A stretch of 64,000 nt of DNA from Epiperipatus broadwayi (lineage: Eukaryota > Onychophora > Udeonychophora > Euonychophora > Peripatidae). A program made the position numbers and the translations under genes. Positions within the stretch are counted from its first letter, which is position 1; each line of letters starts with the position of its first letter. The stretch lies in contig JAQFVV010006452.1 in NCBI GenBank assembly GCA_028023455.1, forward strand, positions 732,501 to 796,500, written 5' to 3'. Under the pieces are notes generated by a model. It had not been told where the DNA came from. It ran no database searches and saw only the letters and a list, made by a program, of their open reading frames with translations. Of this stretch, positions 58,150-64,000 are shown in pieces.

Positions 58150-58640
58150 TTTAATAATAAAAAGAATAATTATAATACAAAATTAGATTATAAAAAATGG
58201 ATATCTATGCCATTTGTAAATAATATTCAATCTAAATTAATTAAAAATATATTTAAAGATGTTCCTTCAAATGTGAATAGACTAACTAATAATTCTAAGA
58301 ATGTTATATTTAAAATACAAAGAAGTAATATAATTCATTATATTGTGTGTGTTTGTAAAAAATAATATATCAGGGAATCTAGTGTGCTCTGTAAAAAAAT
58401 AAAAGAACATCAATTATTATATAATCAGGTAAAAAAAACCTATAAATAATCAATTAAATACAGCCTCTGCATTTTTTGACCATGAAATATCTTGTAATTA
58501 TAAATTTACCTTTAATGTAAATAATACAAAGATATTAATGGAAAAAAGAAATCATAAAAAAGAGGAAAATTAAGGAAGCGATATTGCTGAAAAAAAATTA
58601 AAGATAATATAATAAATAGACAAACGGCAAATACTGGCAT
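58150..58640 (+). pseudogene. Penelope-like element remnant with GIY-YIG endonuclease
   Basis: Penelope-like elements couple a reverse transcriptase to a C-terminal GIY-YIG nuclease that nicks target DNA. In one frame from 58198 I read WISMPFVNNIQSKLIKNIFK, then HYIVCVCKK (58336 on), a stop, and YIRESSVLCKKIKEHQ. This fits the family pattern Y-x-V-x-C-x-C-x-K-x-YIGETSR...RIKEHQ, with the YIG Gly changed to Arg. After a frameshift comes NTASAFFDHEISCNYKFTF, then NNTKILMEKRNHKK, matching the usual SA-x-H-x-NH-x-F and KIL-x-E-x-x-x-x-R region. Stops, a shift and the lost Gly make it inactive. The reverse transcriptase is not visible upstream. Confidence 0.65.
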
Positions 58641-58684
58641 ATACAGCTCATTAAAAATCATGTGATGTTAAACTTCATATTACT

Positions 58685-59215
58685 TTACAATTGATTGTAA
58701 ATAAAAGGGATTTGAACTCAGACTTTCAAGCACCCACTATCTATCTATTATCACATACAACTGATACACATGACCACACATGTAGAAAAGATAAATAATC
58801 ACCAATATATGTGTTTCATGCTAAACCAGCACTCATCAGTTGGTCTAGATTATCATCTCTCACATATATATATAATCAGTGCTCAGTTTATATTAAGATG
58901 GCAAATCTTCATACTTTAATGGACAGGCTTCAATCCACTCGAACCTCCAACTTTTCAGCCATCCATATCATTGAAAATCTGATGATGGAAAGCCAAATCC
59001 CATACTGATGTCAGCATTATTGCCAAGCCCATGTTGACCTGAAGTCACTCTGACCCCTCATGTATACAATAGTATCCATTTAAATACATAGAAGAGGGAT
59101 GGGCAGGATACAAGCTTATATGTAAATATTTGAAAACCAGGCACTCTTCACAAACCTGGAGCTTTAATTGTAAATAAAGAGGATTTGAACTCAGACTTTG
59201 AAGCAATTGATAAAG
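58685..59215 (+). repeat. Family B, single-arm copy with start of a second unit
   Basis: A unit from GGGATTTGAACTCAGACTTT (58709) through CATCAGTTGGTCTAGATTAT and GAAAATCTGATGATGGAAAG to GGGATGGGCAGGATACA. A second unit then starts (GTAAATAAAGAGGATTTGAA, 59170) and stops after about 40 bp. The head-to-tail order explains the 1.5-unit arms of the large foldbacks. Confidence 0.78.
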
Positions 59216-59336
59216 ATTATAACAGAATCAAAAATGCTACTGATTAACTAAGATATATTTTATTATTTTTACCATTAAAATTATTTGGAACCTATATATA
59301 GTATATTTATAATAGATATTTATAATATATATATAT

Positions 59337-61386
59337 TGTAACGAGACAGCGTTACATCAGTATTAAATCTAGGAAGCATAGATCAGAACGGGACAAATCG
59401 ATAAACACACACACACCAGCAAGCAGCCTAAAACACTCGTAATTTTATTTTCGTAACTTGTAATAGTTTTCTTCCTCCCATAAATACATTTATAAAACAC
59501 ATTGATAAAATACAGACGGTAAACGTCTAATTAAATGATTAAAGCTTTCAGATAATAAAAAATAATAACAAAACAGAATTTGCTCTCCTAAATAATAAAA
59601 TATAATATGCTCTCCTAAATAGTAAAATATAATTGTCAATCAAAAACACCACGGGGAATTTAAAAATGTTATTTTAGAAATATAGTTTTAACTAGAATAA
59701 AACTTAGAGAAAAGATTTGAGGAAAAGATAAAATGCTCGACTTCTAAATTTAAAATAGCTTGTATTGTTCTGGTAAAACACACGCACACACGCATGCATT
59801 CGAGGTGTGAAGGATAAGGTTGGTTGAGTGAGATTGCAAAATGAGATTGTCTCAAAATAAATATTGCCTTTAGCACAAAGAGTGAGTGAACAGGTAGCTC
59901 AAACGCGGACCTGAACGACAACTCCAGGAGCAAGGAACTCTGGGGGTAGATTGGATCCCAAGATATGGATCAACCCTTATAAATACCAGTCAAAACTTAT
60001 TCAATGGTTCGATTAGATTCATTTCGATTGATACATTATCATTGCTGTTGTTTCTTCTCAGTATTCCGAGTTATCACCTGCTCGTTTTATTCCGATGCTT
60101 ATGCTTTTATTTTAACAATAAAATTGTTCTGAATTAGCTTGATTTATTCCTCAGTTTGAAGATGATCATTATGAAATTAATACCAAGAGCGTCGACTGTC
60201 ATGAGGGGCTAATAAACCCTTCAGTGACTGATCGGCGCTCCGCTACTGAAATATCTCCGAAGCTATGAAATTCCGATAACATCGTCGTGTGAAGTTGATG
60301 CTCCCAATAATAGAAATGTTCCGTGAAATACCCAAACTCGTCCAGACCAATCAATGTTCGTTGTAACCAAGACAAATCCTAGGTAAATATGTTTTATATT
60401 ATGTTCACTCACTCAATTTAGAAACTCATAAGGCAATCTCGTAATTAACCAACATAAATTTGCACAAACAAATCTTAAAACTTTCCTCATCATGATAGTT
60501 TATCTTTGTTACAGAACTTTGTAAACATGAACTTTGAACTTAAGCGAAACTCAGGAAAGATAATATATTTTATCAACTAGAAAGGAACTTTATCTCGTTA
60601 TTCGCATTATGTTATGACTAATTATGATTCTCTGTGAGCGTGAATGTATGTGCGCGTGTGTAATAAATCCATTAATAATGTTTTCTTTTCATATTTAATA
60701 AATTTGTCAATATCTCATCAAGTCGAGCATTTCTCAAATCTTTTCACACACACTCAAAACCGTAGTTTATTTATTTTTAATGACTTATCTTTGAAGTATA
60801 TTTAGTTAAATTTAATTTTCATTTCGATTTATTTACTGTATTAATTATGTCAACATCGTGCCGTAAGTCACGATGTTTCTTATTTAACCTTAGTTAAGAT
60901 AGATTTAAGAGCGGGCGGGTCTAGAATCAATCAAAGTAAACGTCAAATAATTATATTATATACGATAAATCGGGGGGATGAACTTGTAAGCCTTGTGTTC
61001 GTTTACGCCCCGACCACAAGGTCAGTGACAACCAATAAATGAATCTTATGCCGTAGTCGAGTAATTAGAAAACCATGCTGATTTTTCATTAGCGGACAAT
61101 GCGTCTTTTCCGGGAGGAGTCGTCCTAGATCAATCATGTAACAACCTTGAGAAACCTTGTTGGTCCATGCTGGGAGTTTTGAGCTAGTGGGTGGGATTAG
61201 ACTTCGAAATCGTTTTGACATGATGTAAGGTGATGCGAGTAATTAAAATCAACTTAAATAATCGTATCTGGCGCCCCCTTATGTGGATCGTGAATAACTG
61301 TCAATGTAAGAAAATAAATAAAGCCTTACGCTATGTCATGTTTATTTCGAAGCCCGTAATCTCGGTTATATAGATAGGGCCCGGTT

Positions 61387-61389
<3 letters not shown>
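59337..61389 (+). mobile_element. LTR-like insertion, 2.05 kb, possible solo LTR
   Basis: Starts TGTAACGAGACAGCGTTACA (59337) and ends GGTTACA (61389), giving TG...CA ends with a 6 bp inverted repeat TGTAAC/GTTACA, set in a TA run (ATAT on both sides, uninformative as a duplication). GC content is visibly higher than the flanks, with many CpGs. A TATA box (TATAAATA at 59978) and AATAAA (60117) suit a U3-R arrangement. The first 20 bases form a hairpin as in the arms at 12.25 kb. TGGCGCCCCC at 61264 resembles a primer-binding site, so the right part might be internal sequence. No gag, protease or polymerase motif is readable. The frames at 59688-59933 and 61003-61221 are not recognised. A large DNA transposon is less likely. 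Confidence 0.6.
59978..60122 (+). promoter_or_regulatory. Putative LTR promoter and polyadenylation signal
   Basis: TATAAATA at 59978-59985 and AATAAA at 60117-60122 lie 130 bp apart in the same strand sense, inside the LTR-like insertion. The spacing suits a short R region. Motif matches alone are weak in AT-rich DNA, but this part of the element is not AT-rich. Confidence 0.35.

Positions 61390-61418
<29 letters not shown>
61390..61418. repeat. (TA)n microsatellite
   Basis: TA run directly after the end of the LTR-like insertion; the same run probably existed before insertion. Confidence 0.95.
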
Positions 61419-61422
<4 letters not shown>

Positions 61423-61464
61423 TTCTGAATTATTTCTTAATTAAAGAATGTAAAATAAAGACTA

Positions 61465-61740
61465 TTAATGAATAATAATTTTGTAGTGTAATGTTCACTA
61501 CACCACTCTCACACAATATAGGAACTATTTTTTATCCACTTTTAAGATCTTATGAAGGGATGTAATCACAAATGTATGGCTAAAAATATGTAAACAGATA
61601 TATGATTCCCAAGAAGCAAATTTCATGCTGAACCAGCACACATCAGTTGGCCCAGACCACAATCTCTCACACATATTATTATCACCGTTAAGTATCACAC
61701 ATGCTGTGATCACAACTTTGACACTGAAAGTATATTAATA
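61465..61740 (+). repeat. Family D repeat, copy 4
   Basis: TAATTTTGTAGTGTAATGTT, CACTACACCACTCTCACACA, GATGTAATCACAAATGTATG, CATGCTGAACCAGCACACAT and CAGTTGGCCCAGACCACAAT, in family order. Confidence 0.75.
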
Positions 61741-61815
61741 AATTCTATTAGTTATTCATTAGACTAGAAATTATTCATTATTGGATAATCTCTAGTCTAA
61801 TGAATGATTAACAAA
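61741..61815. repeat. Family D end hairpin
   Basis: TTAGTTATTCATTAGACTAG with AAATTATTCA is mirrored by GATAATCTCTAGTCTAATGA with ATGATTAAC, about 30 bp arms with the axis near 61777. The sequence is the family D start, so this is an inverted pair of D ends immediately after copy 4. Confidence 0.75.
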
Positions 61816-62039
61816 AATTATTCAAATAAGGTCTAGTTTGATTAACCAAATGGTGATTTGTTTGTTCAAATTTCACATAATCATATCAGCAGTTAAACTT
61901 ATGATTTTTATTTAATAAATGCTACTTAAATGTAGATTGGATATAATATTATAACAAAGAATTTTTAAGAGACTGTTATACCACATTGAATCTTGTTTCT
62001 TCATTTCAAAAGATATTTTATTCATTTATAGAGCAAGAT
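61816..62039. other. Unique AT-rich sequence
   Basis: No recognised feature. Confidence 0.4.
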
Positions 62040-62345
62040 ACATAATTGTGTATACAGGCAATAGTTAGAGCTGCTGTTAACAAGCATTGTCTGCAATGGG
62101 TCTACAGGGATACAGTTTAGACAGGAGGGTTAGGAGGTAGGTTGTCCCATCCCTTTCATCACAGAAATAGGGGGATGAATCAGTCCTTGTAAGGTTAGAG
62201 GCATTGTACATAGAATGAGATGGAATGTCTTGAAACATATTTTTAGTTGTTCCCAGGTCTGAATTGTCAACTGGTCTGGGCAAGTCCTCTTGTCAATCTC
62301 CTAAGCCTTCTGTATGAAATTTATTAGGAGGTCTTCGGAATGGTG
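62040..62345 (-). pseudogene. Coding-like island, unassigned
   Basis: About 300 bp with much higher GC than its flanks. On the minus strand, 62283-62077 is open for 68 codons with balanced composition (PRPVDNSDLGTTKNMFQDIP, then SSPYFCDERDGTTYLLTLL) and ends in a stop. Upstream, a second frame reads EDLLINFIQKA, stop, EIDKRTCPDQLTIQTWEQL, overlapping the first. It may be a decayed transposon gene, a processed pseudogene or a terminal exon. No family recognised; the upstream stop argues against a simple exon. Confidence 0.3.
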
Positions 62346-62561
62346 GTCAATCTTACTTTCAAACAATAATCTTGTTTCTTATTGCCATTTTTAAGTTCTA
62401 TTTCCACGATCAAAGTTTTTACAATGTGCTCATTAAATTGTGTTAGAGAATGTTTAAATAATTATGTACATTCCAGAAAACCATTTAAATTAAATATTTT
62501 AATCTTAATTCAGTCGATATTATACCTTTTAAAAACAAAATACAAAAAAAGAAATAATACA

Positions 62562-62565
<4 letters not shown>
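62346..62565. other. Unique AT-rich sequence
   Basis: No recognised feature. Confidence 0.4.

Positions 62566-62608
<43 letters not shown>
62566..62608. repeat. (TA)n microsatellite
   Basis: TA run of about 21 units at the edge of a family B foldback. Confidence 0.95.
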
Positions 62609-62610
<2 letters not shown>

Positions 62611-62654
62611 ACAAGTACATACAGAGAAGAAAATATATAGATATATTTACAGAT

Positions 62655-63098
62655 ATGTAAATACATGTATATTGTCTATACTAAACTTAATGTATCCATA
62701 AGGTACTTGCACTCCCACAGCTATCCAATCCATCTTATACAATGGATACACATATATACATGTGAAAAAAATTAATGATTTCCAATATATGTATTTCATA
62801 TTGAACCAGCACTCATCAGTTGTTTTAGATCACCATCTCTCACATATATACAATCACTGCTCAGTTCATATTAAGATAGCAAATCTTCAAACTTTGATGA
62901 ACAAGCTTCAATCTTCTCCATTTTCCAACTCTTTAGTTATCCATATTATTGAAAATCTGAGGACAAAATGCTCAAAGCCTTTGATGATGCCAACATTATT
63001 GTCATACCCATTTTGACCTGAAGTCAATCTGATCCCTCACACATAGGACCTTAATATGTCCATTTAATTATATAGAAAAGGGATGGCTGAATACAGGC

Positions 63099-63142
<44 letters not shown>

Positions 63143-63895
63143 TTGTCTATACTAAATTTAATGTAATTATAAAGGACTTGAACTCAGACTTTCAAACTGC
63201 CACAGCTATCTAATTCATTTTATATAACTGATACACATTAAAGTTTGAAGATTTGTTATTTTAATATAACCTGAGTGATTGTATATATGTGTTAGAGATG
63301 GTGATCTGGACCAACTGATGAATACTGTTTCTGCATGAAATACATGTGTTGGAGATCATTTATTTTTTTCACATGTATGTGGTCATGTGTATCAATTGTA
63401 TAAGATGGATTGGATAGCTGTGGGGAGTTTGAAAATCTGAGTTCAAGTCTCTTATAATTACATCAAGTTTAGTATAGACACTATAGATGTATTTAAACAT
63501 TACATATTCAGCCTGTATTCTACCCATCACTATTCTATATAATTAAAAGGACATATTAAGGTCCAACATATGAGAGATCGTCAAGGGCTTTAACCATTTC
63601 ATCCTTAGATTTTCGATGATATGGATGGCTGAATAATTGGAGAGTGGAGAAGATTGAAGATTGTCCATTAAAGTTTGAAGATTTGCTATCTTAATATAAA
63701 CTGAGCAGTGATCGTATACATGTGTTAGAGATGGTGATCTGAAGCAATTTATGAGAGCTGGTTCAGCATGAAATACGGATATTGGATATCATTTATCTTT
63801 TTCACAGGTATGTGGTCAAGTATATCAGTTGTATAAAATGAATTGGATAGCTATGTGGAGTTTGAAGGTCAGAGTTCAATTCCCTTATAAATATA
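62655..63895. repeat. Family B foldback, full-length, about 1.24 kb
   Basis: Left half: a full unit (62675-63100), a TA run (63102-63137), then the first 105 bp of a second unit (63138-63240). Right half (63241-63895): the reverse complement of a unit start followed by a full unit. Landmarks are TTAAGATAGCAAATCTTCAA, GAAAATCTGAGGACAAAATG and CATAGGACCTTAATATGTCC with their complements CTATCTTAATATAAACTGAG, TCCTTAGATTTTCGATGATA and GGACATATTAAGGTCC. Same layout as the copy at 11-12.2 kb. Confidence 0.82.
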
Positions 63896-64000
63896 TTTAC
63901 ACATATATGTATATTTATCTCAGTAATCTGTAAACTTTTGTAAATAGTGAATTCTTAACAAAATATTGGATGCATGTAAAAATATAGCATAATATATAAT
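63896..64000. other. AT-rich window edge
   Basis: No recognised feature. Confidence 0.4.

Overview
The window is AT-rich animal DNA, dominated by transposons. No protein-coding host gene could be supported. The metazoan reading rests on an RTE-clade LINE with the apurinic endonuclease/reverse transcriptase layout, a decayed hAT transposase of the GTF2IRD2/ZBED type, a Penelope-like GIY-YIG endonuclease remnant, short tRNA-derived SINEs, and long TA, CT, CA and AAT microsatellites. An invertebrate is likely, but nothing here fixes the phylum. There are no bacterial operons, ribosome binding sites or CRISPR arrays.

Layout. 1-3.6 kb is AT-rich and mostly featureless apart from a TA microsatellite. 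3.6-8.3 kb carries small members of repeat family A and a palindromic member of family E. 11.0-13.7 kb holds a 1.2 kb foldback (family B) next to a 1.42 kb inverted pair of LTR-like arms. 14.2-17.4 kb is an RTE LINE on the minus strand, frameshifted and bordered on both sides by family D repeats. 18-24 kb carries repeats of families H, A and B and a smaller foldback. 24.4-33 kb is largely unique AT-rich sequence with one family H retroposon and a CT microsatellite. 33-36.4 kb has TA hairpins, RTE tail fragments and two SINEs. 36.5-38.6 kb is a dead hAT transposon. 39-52 kb is a dense mix of families A, B, D, E and F, two more SINEs and an AAT microsatellite of about 59 units. 52-55.6 kb is almost empty. 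55.6-64 kb has hAT-like ends, a Penelope remnant, a 2.05 kb LTR-like insertion of clearly higher GC, and another 1.2 kb family B foldback.

Main observation. The window is packed with long inverted repeats: about seventeen separate foldbacks. Several (families A, E and F) are not bounded like classical MITEs. The palindrome ends in a conserved one-sided 3' tail, and the whole unit sits between perfect or near-perfect direct repeats of variable length (11-20 bp). That is the signature of LINE-type target-primed retroposition. These look like retroposed hairpin RNAs. Shorter copies lack the middle of the hairpin, as expected if reverse transcriptase jumps across the stem. Letters A to H are local labels given here, not database names.

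The elements interact only as layers of insertion. The RTE LINE, or a relative, is a plausible source of the reverse transcriptase for the SINEs and palindromic retroposons, but that link is inference.
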